From positions 62,001 through 126,000 of the forward strand of contig CAWHHZ010000022.1 in assembly GCA_963829355.1 (NCBI GenBank): a DNA stretch of 64,000 nt, in the 5' to 3' direction. Position 1 is the stretch's first letter; each line of letters starts with the position of its first letter. Shown here one piece after another: positions 55,831 through 63,553 of the stretch. Source of the stretch: CAWHHZ01 sp963829355. Lineage in GTDB: Bacteria > Acidobacteriota > Thermoanaerobaculia > Gp7-AA8 > JAHWKK01. The notes below the pieces were generated by a model that was not told where the DNA came from, did no database searches, and was given only the letters and a program-made list of their open reading frames with translations. The translations under genes were made by a program, and so were the position numbers.

Positions 55831-55872
55831 GGGGCAGTCGTCAGTCATCGACTGATAACTGACGACTGCCCC
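55831..55872. repeat. Perfect 15-bp inverted repeat with heptamer period between convergent genes
   Basis: GGGGCAGTCGTCAGT, 12-nt loop, ACTGACGACTGCCCC. It begins 3 nt after the GGDEF stop and ends 1 nt before the topoisomerase stop. The arms contain 7-bp near-repeats (CAGTCGT CAGTCAT / ACTGATA ACTGACG). It may terminate transcription in both directions though no U-run follows. Confidence 0.75.
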
Positions 55873-55873
55873 A

Positions 55874-56911
55874 CTACCGACTCTTTTCTCTTCTGTCAGC
55901 AATCGTCTCTCTGAGAAATACGATCATCGCCTTCTCCTGCATCGAGAGCCGTGTCTTTGCAACCACTTTACGTCGCGCGGAGCCTCTCATCCCCTCGAAG
56001 GAGCGGCCCTCCATGTATGAATCGATCAGGATGGGACAGATGTAGGACGAGCGGCATACCGACGGGGTGTTCCCCAACCTCTCGGAGGTTGCCTTGACGG
56101 CCTTTGTGACCTGCCGCTTGCGCTTTGTTTCCGACTCCACCTCATCCATCATCCCGAGCGCGGTGGCAAAGATGACGCTGCCCGCCCATGTTCGGAAGTC
56201 TTTGGCTGTGAATTCGCTGCCGATGATCGACTGGATGTAGTCGTTGACATGGCGGTCCTTGACATCGACGAGCCGGCCGCGGCTCTCGAACTTGAAGAGC
56301 TCGCCCGGGCCCGCGTTCGTCAGACGCTTCACGATCTCTGCGATCCGCGCATCCTTCACCCCCCTCTGCTGCTTCTTGCCCCACTTGCCCGTAAACGAAA
56401 ATCGCACTTCCTTTCCTTTGACGCTCACATGCTCTGGCAGAATCGTCGTGAGACCATAGATCTCGTCCTCTGCACTACGCTCGTTTCCCAGACGGAAAAA
56501 GCCCTGATCGATCAGCCGGACCGCGGCCGCCATGACCGAGCTCCTCGACAGACTCGACGGCTCGAGGTCGCGGCTGACACGTCTGCGCAGTTTCGGCAGT
56601 GACTCAGCGAAACGGACGATCCGCACATACTTCTCATGCTCCCGCTTCCGCCGGTATCGCTCGTGGTAAAGGTACTGGGTTCGCCCTTTCGCGTCTTCTC
56701 CGATCGCCTGGAGCGCCCAGCGATCGCTCGGCGCGATCTTCACCTTCGCCCATGCCGGAGGAATGACGAGGGCTTCGATCCGCTCGAGAGTCGCAGTGTC
56801 CCGGATTCTCTCGCCATCGACCGATTTGTAGGAGAAGCCGGTTTTCTTCGAGCCGATCCTGCGGATCCCCTTCTTCTCGAACTTCTCCTGCCGGCTGACG
56901 CGCTTTGCCAT
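55874..56911 (-). CDS. DNA topoisomerase IB
   Basis: 345-residue poxvirus-like type IB enzyme that relaxes supercoils by a 3'-phosphotyrosyl link. Landmarks: IRRIGSKKTGFSYK, PPAWAKVKIAPSDRWALQAI, LGNERSAEDEIYGLTTI, FTGKWGKKQQRGVKDARIAE, FRTWAGSVIFATALGM and the catalytic Tyr in CRSSYICPILIDSYMEG. The usual His after the Tyr (Y-x-H-P) is Cys here, which is not the nucleophile, so activity is likely kept. Also overlaps the palindrome at its stop. Confidence 0.92.
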   Translation of the reverse strand: MAKRVSRQEKFEKKGIRRIGSKKTGFSYKSVDGERIRDTATLERIEALVIPPAWAKVKIAPSDRWALQAIGEDAKGRTQYLYHERYRRKREHEKYVRIVRFAESLPKLRRRVSRDLEPSSLSRSSVMAAAVRLIDQGFFRLGNERSAEDEIYGLTTILPEHVSVKGKEVRFSFTGKWGKKQQRGVKDARIAEIVKRLTNAGPGELFKFESRGRLVDVKDRHVNDYIQSIIGSEFTAKDFRTWAGSVIFATALGMMDEVESETKRKRQVTKAVKATSERLGNTPSVCRSSYICPILIDSYMEGRSFEGMRGSARRKVVAKTRLSMQEKAMIVFLRETIADRREKSR

Positions 56912-56992
56912 CTCCCGCCAGATTTGCGAGATCAGTGCCCTGACGGAACGAAGGAGACTGAAGGAACGCAGGTCGGATAATCACAGAATGGC

Positions 56993-57123
56993 TGTCATCC
57001 TGAGCGCCAGCGAAGGATCGCGTACGTCCTGACTGTCGCGTACTTCGGTCCTGTTAGTCGGGCCGTACGCGATCCTTCGACCGTCCTTCTCCCGCGTTGC
57101 GGGATCCGGCGGCTCAGGATGAC
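56993..57123. repeat. GTCATCCTGAGC repeat, copy 5
   Basis: 131 bp from GTCATCCTGAGCGCCAGCGA to GGCGGCTCAGGATGAC, sharing the internal GGGCCGTACGCGATCCTT with copy 3. It fills most of the 308-bp gap between topoisomerase IB and the barrel protein and is followed by the TTCATCG array. Confidence 0.88.
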
Positions 57124-57160
57124 AGAGGGCGTGTGTGCCTCGACCTCATTTCTTCCATCG

Positions 57161-57216
57161 TTCATCGTTCATCGTTCATCGTTCATCGTTCATCGTTCAT
57201 CGTTCATCGTTCATCG
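57161..57216. repeat. Tandem (TTCATCG)8 array
   Basis: Eight perfect copies of a 7-bp unit, preceded by one variant (TTCCATCG). It ends 4 nt before the stop codon of the downstream gene on the minus strand, i.e. it lies immediately 3' of that gene. Reading it as (GATGAAC)n on the minus strand. No spacers, so not CRISPR. Confidence 0.95.
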
Positions 57217-57219
57217 TTC

Positions 57220-60177
57220 CTAGAACGTCTGCCCGATCCAGAACGACGTCTCTGTCGTGTCCGAGATCTTGTCCAGGTCCGTCCGCCGGGCGAAATCCCA
57301 ATGTAGTTCCAGCCCGAGGAAACGGAAGCTCAGGCCCCATCCCACGGAAGCGAGTGCGTCGTCGAGCCTTCCATCGGTCCACGGCTCGAAATCATCTCCA
57401 TCGAACCATGCGCCGCCGATGTCGAAGAACAGCGTTCCCCGGACGTCACGGATGTTGATCAGCGGCGTGGCGATGATGTCGATCAGTGGGAACCTGTACT
57501 CGAAATTGCCATAAAAGGCGCGATTCCCGACGATGCTCCGGAAGTCATATCCCCGAAGCGTGTTGAGGCCTCCGAAATAGTAGAAGTTCGGCCGATTCCC
57601 ATCGGAGTAGCCCGCGTAGACGCGCGCCGCCAGCAGAGACCTGGAGGTGACCTGGAGATACTGCCGGAAATCAGTCTCGAAATCGGCACTCAACGTCCCG
57701 CCGCCACTGAGGTCCGCCAGATACTGTCCGCTCACGTTATACCGTCTTCCCGAGACCGGTCCGAACGACTTGTATACGGTACTGTCACCAGTAAAGGTAC
57801 TGAAGACGAAGGGGAAATCATCACTGAAGGAGAGCGTCGGAGTGGGATCTTCCCCTTCCGCGGGGAACGGGTTCCCCAGCGGAATGTCGATGTCCCTGTA
57901 CATGTACCCGAGTCCGAACTCCACCCGCCGGTACCGGTCGAACGGGTAGCTGAGCAGGCCGAGAGCGCCCGTGACGCGATACGCTCGGCGTCTCTGGAGT
58001 GACGGATCATCGAGTGACGCCGGATCGACGTAGAACGTCCTGTTGTCGAAGAGCCGCACTCCCCATGTCCAGCGGTCGCTCAGGTCCAGATAGAGAAAGT
58101 CGAAGTTCGAGAAGGTCGAGACTGAGTCGAGGCTCGCGATGAACCGTCTGTTGCCGAGCATGTCGCTCATCCGGATGACGGAACGGGATACGAGAGTCTG
58201 ATCCGAAGTCACACCACCGTTGACGCTGATGTCTTCGATGAAGAGTCTGAAGCGGTCTCCATCCTTGATCTCGTTCTCGTCGAGTGTGACTTCAACGGGG
58301 GGGAGAAACTCGAACCGTTCCTCACCGAGAAGTGGCTCTACCGGGATGTCGATCGTCTTCGTGACGCCGAGATTTTCATCCGTTGGCGTCGAGTACAGAT
58401 TCCACCGCCCCTTGTAGAAGCTGGAGAATACGAGGGTTTCCTTCCCTTCATCTCCGACGAACACGACAGGGGTGAAGGCGCCGCCGATCACATCGGTGTA
58501 CTGGACGACATCCCCACTCTGGAGGTCGAGCGAATAGACATTGAATGATGCAAAGCTTTCAAGATCGGCAGCGGGCGTCTTCGTCTCGTCTTTCGATTCC
58601 TTGGCCGCCAGTTCCAGGAGACCTGCGGCAACGACTTCCTCGGCGCGCCCGGTAGGACGATCTGAGGAAAAGTAGATCCGGTCTCCTCCGGGCCCTACCC
58701 ACGCATCGCGGTCATTCCATTCCCCCTGCGTCAATTGATAGCGCCTCGAGGGATCGCTCAGATCCAGCCGGAAGAGCTTTGCGAAACCGTCGACGACTGA
58801 GGAGTAATAGAGCCATCGACCGTCCGGAGAGTACACGGGAGCGGCATCGAAAAATGCGTCATCGGTAAGATTCGTGACCTCCTTCGTATCGAGGTGATAC
58901 GTGAAGATGTCTGCCTGATTTCCTCGGAAGCCGTGGAAGGCGACGGTGCGGCCATCCGGAGAGAATGCAGGATTCAACTGCTGCTCGACATCCATCCGCT
59001 CGGAGACCTCGATCTCGCCGCTCAAGGCATTGACGATCATGAGATAACGACCGCGCTCCCTCTTTACAAAGAACGCAATGCGGTCTCCCTCCGGAGCAAA
59101 AGCGATGTCTCTCCCCATCACCGGTCCGGTCGTGGCAAACTGGGCAATCACGTACTCATACTTGTCGGGATAGCCCTTCGAGAGGTTCCGGAAGAGCTTC
59201 CGCTCAGGAACGTTGAAGAGCGCGACATCCACGTCTTCCTTGTAGGTCGTGATCGAAGCGAGAAGATCTCCCGAAGGAGCCGGGACCGGGGACATCTCCT
59301 GGCTCCTCGTTCCCTCCCGGACCCGAAAGCGTTTCCCGTACTCGGTCGGCTCCCCCTTCGTGATGAGGGCAGGCAGGTACTGCTTCCGCAACCATGTCCT
59401 GAACTGGGTGTCGAACTCTTCCACCGAAAGATCAAATGTCCGACGCAAAGGGCGCTCAATCGAGCCTCCGAGCGAATTCCGATACTCGTAGATGAAGTCC
59501 CGAACACCCTCCATCCCCCACTTGTCCGCCATGAACCGGAAGACGGCATGCCCGAACCGGTAGGCGAAAAACCCACCGAAGCCCTGGTTGATCGAAGGAA
59601 GCGTGTCATTGACGACCGCATCACGAAGGACCATGAGATCGGTCGTGTCCTCGTCCTCCGCCATGAACGATGCGAGTCCCTCCATCAGCCACGTGGGAGG
59701 ATTCGCGCGCATCTCACGCCGGATGCTTCCCTGATAGATGATCTCGTACTCGAAGATATGGGTGAGCTCGTGCTTGAGCAGTGCGTAAAGCTTTTCGTCC
59801 GGCAGATCGATCGGGAGAACCATCCGGTTCTTTCCCGGTTCTGCAAACGCGCCCACTCCTTCCGGAATGAACATCAGGATGACATTGGTCTGCTCGAAGG
59901 CCGAGTGGGTCTGATAGTAGATCAGAGGTATACGGTCGGTGACCTGAAAGTCGAACTTTCGCGAAATCTCGTCGTAGGCACTCTCCGCGAGATTCACGAC
60001 CTTCTGCAGAGATTCACGCTCCTCCTCGTAAAAATAGACGTCGAAGTGCGTGGAGCTGTAAGTCTTCCAGTCGAACTCGTCGTAGACGATCTTGTTCTTG
60101 CCGAATGCCCAGGCAGGGCTCGAGCTCGAAAGCAGGGCTGCTGTGACCACAAACAGGAGCGCGATTGAACGCTTCAC
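57220..60177 (-). CDS. Exported gluzincin peptidase-like, TolB-type propeller and beta-barrel protein
   Basis: About 985 residues from GTG 60177 (GGAGG just upstream). Signal peptide (IALLFVVTAALLSSSSPAWA), a peptidase-MA domain with HELTH in LKHELTHIFEYEI near residue 140 and WLMEGLASF carrying the downstream Glu, a TolB/PD40 propeller (about 330-560; SPDGRTVAFHGF, SPDGRWLYYSS), then a C-terminal domain with barrel-like strands ending in SFWIGQTF, like the Omp85/surface-antigen barrel (GLNTLRGYDFRSIVGNRAFY resembles the LRGY motif). Predicted outer-membrane proteolytic assembly or processing factor. Next to two exported proteins. Confidence 0.85.
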   Translation of the reverse strand: MKRSIALLFVVTAALLSSSSPAWAFGKNKIVYDEFDWKTYSSTHFDVYFYEEERESLQKVVNLAESAYDEISRKFDFQVTDRIPLIYYQTHSAFEQTNVILMFIPEGVGAFAEPGKNRMVLPIDLPDEKLYALLKHELTHIFEYEIIYQGSIRREMRANPPTWLMEGLASFMAEDEDTTDLMVLRDAVVNDTLPSINQGFGGFFAYRFGHAVFRFMADKWGMEGVRDFIYEYRNSLGGSIERPLRRTFDLSVEEFDTQFRTWLRKQYLPALITKGEPTEYGKRFRVREGTRSQEMSPVPAPSGDLLASITTYKEDVDVALFNVPERKLFRNLSKGYPDKYEYVIAQFATTGPVMGRDIAFAPEGDRIAFFVKRERGRYLMIVNALSGEIEVSERMDVEQQLNPAFSPDGRTVAFHGFRGNQADIFTYHLDTKEVTNLTDDAFFDAAPVYSPDGRWLYYSSVVDGFAKLFRLDLSDPSRRYQLTQGEWNDRDAWVGPGGDRIYFSSDRPTGRAEEVVAAGLLELAAKESKDETKTPAADLESFASFNVYSLDLQSGDVVQYTDVIGGAFTPVVFVGDEGKETLVFSSFYKGRWNLYSTPTDENLGVTKTIDIPVEPLLGEERFEFLPPVEVTLDENEIKDGDRFRLFIEDISVNGGVTSDQTLVSRSVIRMSDMLGNRRFIASLDSVSTFSNFDFLYLDLSDRWTWGVRLFDNRTFYVDPASLDDPSLQRRRAYRVTGALGLLSYPFDRYRRVEFGLGYMYRDIDIPLGNPFPAEGEDPTPTLSFSDDFPFVFSTFTGDSTVYKSFGPVSGRRYNVSGQYLADLSGGGTLSADFETDFRQYLQVTSRSLLAARVYAGYSDGNRPNFYYFGGLNTLRGYDFRSIVGNRAFYGNFEYRFPLIDIIATPLINIRDVRGTLFFDIGGAWFDGDDFEPWTDGRLDDALASVGWGLSFRFLGLELHWDFARRTDLDKISDTTETSFWIGQTF

Positions 60178-60209
60178 TCCGGCCTCCATTCTCGCGACAC
60201 TCGCGACCA

Positions 60210-60899
60210 TCAGGGCGTGAACAGGTATCGGGTGGACTCGGTTTCCTGAGAGGCGAAAATTCCGAGCAACTGAGTTTCCAGTGACCTCAGATTCTCGAAG
60301 AGCCCCAGAATCTCATCGAAGTCCCGCTGGGCGAACTGCTTGAAATCCCGGTAGTTTTCCTCGACGAGCTTCTCGCCGGTCTCGGCATCGAAAACGAGCA
60401 CCACGATATCGAAGACGAATCCGGTCGTCTCGACCAGGACCTGACGATAGTAGGTCCTGCCATCCAGAGGAGAGACATATTCTTCCGTGCGGTAGCCGAC
60501 CTTGTCCTCGACGTCGAAATCAATGACACCCGACATCACCAGATCGACACCGTAGCGGCGACCCAGATCCCGCCAATAGCCCTGATCGGCGACGAGCGCT
60601 TCCACATCGATCCCAGGCAGACGGGTGTCACTGATGACCGTGACCGTCGAGTCAGTCTCCTTCGCGATCTCCTTGCTGAGATAGCGCTGGAATTCCGCCT
60701 GAATGTCGACTCTCGACGACCGGCCCTCTTCGTCCTCGGCGTCGCTCACGATGACGAAGGGTGCGATGCCGAGGTGATGCTCGTCGTTCAGTTCCAGAAT
60801 CGGGGAGAGAGGAAGCGTCAGCTTGATCTCAGTCACCTGTGCCGTCACCGATCCGGCCAGAAACAATAGAGACAGAAAAGACACGACCTGACGGGTCAT
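60210..60899 (-). CDS. Exported protein, unrecognised
   Basis: 229 residues: a signal peptide (MTRQVVSFLSLLFLAGSVTA), a mixed alpha/beta body with HLGIAPFVIVSDAEDEEG and GRRYGVDLVMSGVIDFDVED, a pattern reminiscent of TolB-N/CsgG-like domains (inference), and a C-terminal helical tail. Start overlaps the TPR gene stop (ATGA) and the giant barrel gene begins 32 nt later; likely one transcript. Confidence 0.75.
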   Translation of the reverse strand: MTRQVVSFLSLLFLAGSVTAQVTEIKLTLPLSPILELNDEHHLGIAPFVIVSDAEDEEGRSSRVDIQAEFQRYLSKEIAKETDSTVTVISDTRLPGIDVEALVADQGYWRDLGRRYGVDLVMSGVIDFDVEDKVGYRTEEYVSPLDGRTYYRQVLVETTGFVFDIVVLVFDAETGEKLVEENYRDFKQFAQRDFDEILGLFENLRSLETQLLGIFASQETESTRYLFTP

Positions 60900-61417
60900 C
60901 GCGACATCTCCTCTCGGTCGCCCTCGGGCTCGACCGGCTTCTGCCCCTGCGAGTCGTCCTCTCCCTCTTCCACGGGAGCAGCGGGATCCGCCTCCGGTTG
61001 TTCCTCGGTCGCAGTCTCATCTCCGGGACTGACCGTGGCGGACTTCTTCTCGCTCTCGGCGATCTCGGAGCTCCGCGACTCCTTCTTCGAGTAAAACTCG
61101 ACGAAACGGGAGTAGTTTCGCTGGACGTACTGATTCGATCGATCGATCTGCAGAGCGCGGAGATACGCTTCGCGAGCTTTCTCGAATTCCCCGATCCCTT
61201 CGTACGCGACAGCCAGATTGTTGTAGGCCATCGGATCGTCCGGGTTCATTTCGACGGCGCGAAGAAAACGAAATTGAGCTTCGCGCCACAGATCCATCCT
61301 GGCGGCCTGAACGCCAAATCTGAGCTGCCCCCTCGCCGTCGACAGATCCACTCCACTGCGGCAGGCAGCAGTCGAGAGGAGTAAGACCACGGCTGTCACC
61401 AGAACTGTACGCCTCAT
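60896..61417 (-). CDS. TPR lipoprotein with acidic tail
   Basis: 173 residues from ATG 61417 (GGAGGAG 5 nt upstream). The N-terminus (RRTVLVTAVVLLLSTAAC) ends in a lipobox LSTAAC. Two or three TPR units (DLWREAQFRFLRAVEMNPDD, PMAYNNLAVAYEGIGEFEKA, EAYLRALQIDRSNQYV) then an acidic, low-complexity tail of about 50 residues. First gene of a three-gene unit with the exported protein and the peptidase-barrel protein, perhaps a scaffold for it. Confidence 0.82.
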   Translation of the reverse strand: MRRTVLVTAVVLLLSTAACRSGVDLSTARGQLRFGVQAARMDLWREAQFRFLRAVEMNPDDPMAYNNLAVAYEGIGEFEKAREAYLRALQIDRSNQYVQRNYSRFVEFYSKKESRSSEIAESEKKSATVSPGDETATEEQPEADPAAPVEEGEDDSQGQKPVEPEGDREEMSR

Positions 61418-61470
61418 CAACTCTCCTCCCACTCCCCACGGAGACCTGGACCGGACGGCCGGATGCGCGC

Positions 61471-61521
61471 TTGAGTCCACCGAGGAAGTCGAATTATAAT
61501 GACCGTCTTCACACGCTGCAA
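61471..61521. promoter_or_regulatory. Divergent promoters sharing a palindromic -10 (dprA and TPR gene)
   Basis: Plus: TTGAGT (61471-61476), 18 nt, TATAAT (61495-61500) for dprA. Minus: TTGCAG (61521-61516), 17 nt, TATAAT (61498-61493) for the TPR gene. The self-complementary ATTATAAT at 61493-61500 supplies both -10 boxes. Confidence 0.65.
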
Positions 61522-61562
61522 AACAGTCCCACTCACGGACTTCTCCCTGCGCCTTACTGCGC

Positions 61563-62651
61563 TTGAAAAACCAACGGTCACGCGATCTCAACATCGCATT
61601 CTGCCTTCTCGACTTTCTTACGCCGGCCCGTCTCCGGGTGTTGCGGGAACGCTTCGACCCGATCGATTCGATCACCGCCGAAGACGCCCACGAGATTTCG
61701 GTTCTACTGAGAGTAACCGAGGACAGGGGCAGACTCGTCAGCAATCCGTTACAAGTTCCCGATATTGTCGACACAGTTAGCCGGCTCCGGAGCGAGGCAA
61801 TCACGATCGATGATCCCGAGTATCCGATGCTTCTGCGGGAAATCCCCGATCCTCCGGCCGCGCTTTTCTACCGTGGTGAGATCAAAGCGCTCGAGTGTCC
61901 GACCGTCGCCATTGTCGGGTCGCGACGAGCGTCCCGGTACGGACTCGCGGTGGCGGAACGGCTCGGAGCGGAGCTCGCGGCCCGGGGCGTGACGGTCGTA
62001 TCCGGTCTGGCGCGCGGCATCGATCAGGCCGCCCATGAAGGAGCTCTTCGCTCGGGAGGCAGGACGATCGGCGTTCTCGGTACCGGCATCGACGTCGATT
62101 ACCCGCGAGGGAGCCGTCCACTGCGATCACGAATGATGACCGACGGACTGCTGATCACCGAGTATCCTCATGGCACACCACCCCGACCGGCCAATTTTCC
62201 AGTCCGAAACCGCATCATCTCCGGAATCTCGCTCGGGGTGATCGTCGTGGAGGCTACCGACCGCAGCGGCTCCCTCATCACCGCCAGAACTGCTGCGGAA
62301 CAGAACAGGGAGGTCTTCGCCGTACCCGGGTCAATCTTCGGCGCGGCGTCTGAAGGACCGCACCGGCTGATCCAGTACGGTGCCAAGCTCGTCCACGACG
62401 TAGTGGACGTGCTCGAGGAGCTTGATGCCGGTCTTCCCGCGGAACAAACTGAGCCTCGGCCAGCTCCGAGGCCGAAGGGGCTCGCCGGTCAGGTCCTCGA
62501 TCAGATGGCGATCGACGAAGCGCGCCACGTCGACCTGATTGCAAACCGGCTCGACGTGAGCATGACTGCTCTCAGCGCGGCCCTGCTGGAGCTCGAGATG
62601 GACGGTTTGATCCGTCCCGCTCCCGGAGGAGCCTGGGTGAAGACCCCGTGA
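61563..62651 (+). CDS. dprA: DNA-processing protein A (recombination mediator)
   Basis: 362 residues, TTG start. Rossmann-like DprA domain with TVAIVGSRRASRYGLAVAER near residue 120, VVSGLARGIDQAAHEGAL, IGVLGTGIDVDYPRGSR, FPVRNRIISGISLGVIVVEA and an N-terminal SAM-like and C-terminal winged-helix domain (LDRLDVSMTALSAALLELEM-like, LDVSMTALSAALLELEMDGL). Loads RecA on incoming single-stranded DNA. Driven by the shared divergent promoter at 61471. Confidence 0.94.
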   Translation: MKNQRSRDLNIAFCLLDFLTPARLRVLRERFDPIDSITAEDAHEISVLLRVTEDRGRLVSNPLQVPDIVDTVSRLRSEAITIDDPEYPMLLREIPDPPAALFYRGEIKALECPTVAIVGSRRASRYGLAVAERLGAELAARGVTVVSGLARGIDQAAHEGALRSGGRTIGVLGTGIDVDYPRGSRPLRSRMMTDGLLITEYPHGTPPRPANFPVRNRIISGISLGVIVVEATDRSGSLITARTAAEQNREVFAVPGSIFGAASEGPHRLIQYGAKLVHDVVDVLEELDAGLPAEQTEPRPAPRPKGLAGQVLDQMAIDEARHVDLIANRLDVSMTALSAALLELEMDGLIRPAPGGAWVKTP

Positions 62652-62653
62652 TT

Positions 62654-62962
62654 TCAGAAACCGACGGTGGTGTGATCTTCGTCGCTCGAGGCTTTTCGCC
62701 GCGCGATCTCGATGGCAATCGCGAGCGGAATGCCGATCTGGATCATTCGCAACAGCGCCTTCGGAACGCCGAGCCCGAGGACGAGACCCGCCACGGCACC
62801 CGCGGCGGAGAGCTGCAGCGCATGCTCCTTTGCCATCGACTTGAAGTCCAGACCGTCCTTGACGCGGCGGTCGAGCTCGTCGATCGTGTCACCTACCCGC
62901 TCGCGTGCGCGTTCAATCGCCAGTTCAATATGTGCCTTTTCGTGTTCGTGGTCGAGACTCAT
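62654..62962 (-). CDS. Small DUF3618-like membrane-associated protein
   Basis: 102 residues from ATG 62962. The N-terminal helix (IELAIERARERVGDTIDELD) fits the 'ELxxxIExTRxxLxxTxxxL' pattern of DUF3618, followed by one membrane helix (LSAAGAVAGLVLGLGVPKAL) and a basic C-terminus. The start overlaps the holin-like gene's stop; these two are typically paired in envelope-stress settings. Function unknown. Confidence 0.7.
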   Translation of the reverse strand: MSLDHEHEKAHIELAIERARERVGDTIDELDRRVKDGLDFKSMAKEHALQLSAAGAVAGLVLGLGVPKALLRMIQIGIPLAIAIEIARRKASSDEDHTTVGF

Positions 62963-63354
62963 CGTCTGGTTCTCACTCCCTTGAGGGTCTGGATGTCTGC
63001 TTTGACGTTTTCGATCGTGGCCTCCGGCTTCATCTCGAGATTCTGCATTCTGTTCCTGCCGAGAAACACGAAAAGTCCCGCGATCAACAACATCAGGACG
63101 GCGATGATCAGCGTTGCGGCCCACGCAGGCAGCCACAGCGCGAGAACGAGAATGGCGACGACGACGAGAAGGACCGACGCTCCCATCGCGCAACAAGCTG
63201 CCAGCAGAAAGAAGACCCCGCCGATACCGAGGCGCGTCACGGACCTCTTCATCTCCAGTTTCGCAAGTGCGATCTCGCTGCGAACGAGCGTGGAGAGATC
63301 CTGGGTCAGTTCCTTGAAGAGGGTACCGAGGCTGCGCTCATTGGATTCGTTCAT
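62959..63354 (-). CDS. Holin-X (DUF1469)-type membrane protein
   Basis: 131 residues from ATG 63354: an N-terminal amphipathic helix (TLFKELTQDLSTLVRSEIAL), then two membrane helices (LGIGGVFFLLAACCAMGASV; WAATLIIAVLMLLIAGLFVFL). It matches the putative actinobacterial Holin-X / phage holin superfamily III layout found outside phages. A TACAAT at 63403-63408 (minus) may be its -10. Not evidence for a prophage here. Coupled to the DUF3618-like gene. Confidence 0.78.
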   Translation of the reverse strand: MNESNERSLGTLFKELTQDLSTLVRSEIALAKLEMKRSVTRLGIGGVFFLLAACCAMGASVLLVVVAILVLALWLPAWAATLIIAVLMLLIAGLFVFLGRNRMQNLEMKPEATIENVKADIQTLKGVRTRR

Positions 63355-63418
63355 CACCATCAGAAATCGAGCAAGACCGGCGCCAGCCGTGTCCGCGCGC
63401 GTATTGTAGTGCACTCGA

Positions 63419-63550
63419 GGGTTCAAGGGCTCGAGGGTTCAAGAGTTCAGGGGTTCAGGGTCAGAGGTTCAGAAGTTTAGAGGTTCAAGTTTAGAGGTTC
63501 AGAGAACTCTTGAACCTCTGAACTTCTGAACCCTTGAACCCTTCGAACCC
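63419..63550. repeat. Degenerate octamer repeat array with inverted right arm
   Basis: Units of GGGTTCAA/GGTTCAGA type fill 63419-63500; the right half (63500-63550) is their reverse complement (CTTGAACC, CTTCTGAAC, CCTTGAACCC), forming a long imperfect hairpin. It ends 3 nt before the stop codon of the ABC permease, so it lies directly behind that gene. Confidence 0.85.
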
Positions 63551-63553
63551 GCC

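Noticed and set aside
57161..57216. CRISPR array
   Set aside because: Eight direct 7-bp copies with no spacers; a simple tandem repeat.
57097..57306. Peptide with repeating VHRSSFI units
   Set aside because: It is only the translation of the TTCATCG tandem array and adjoining repeat copy 5.
62959..63354. Prophage lysis module
   Set aside because: The holin-like family is common outside phages and no other phage gene is nearby.
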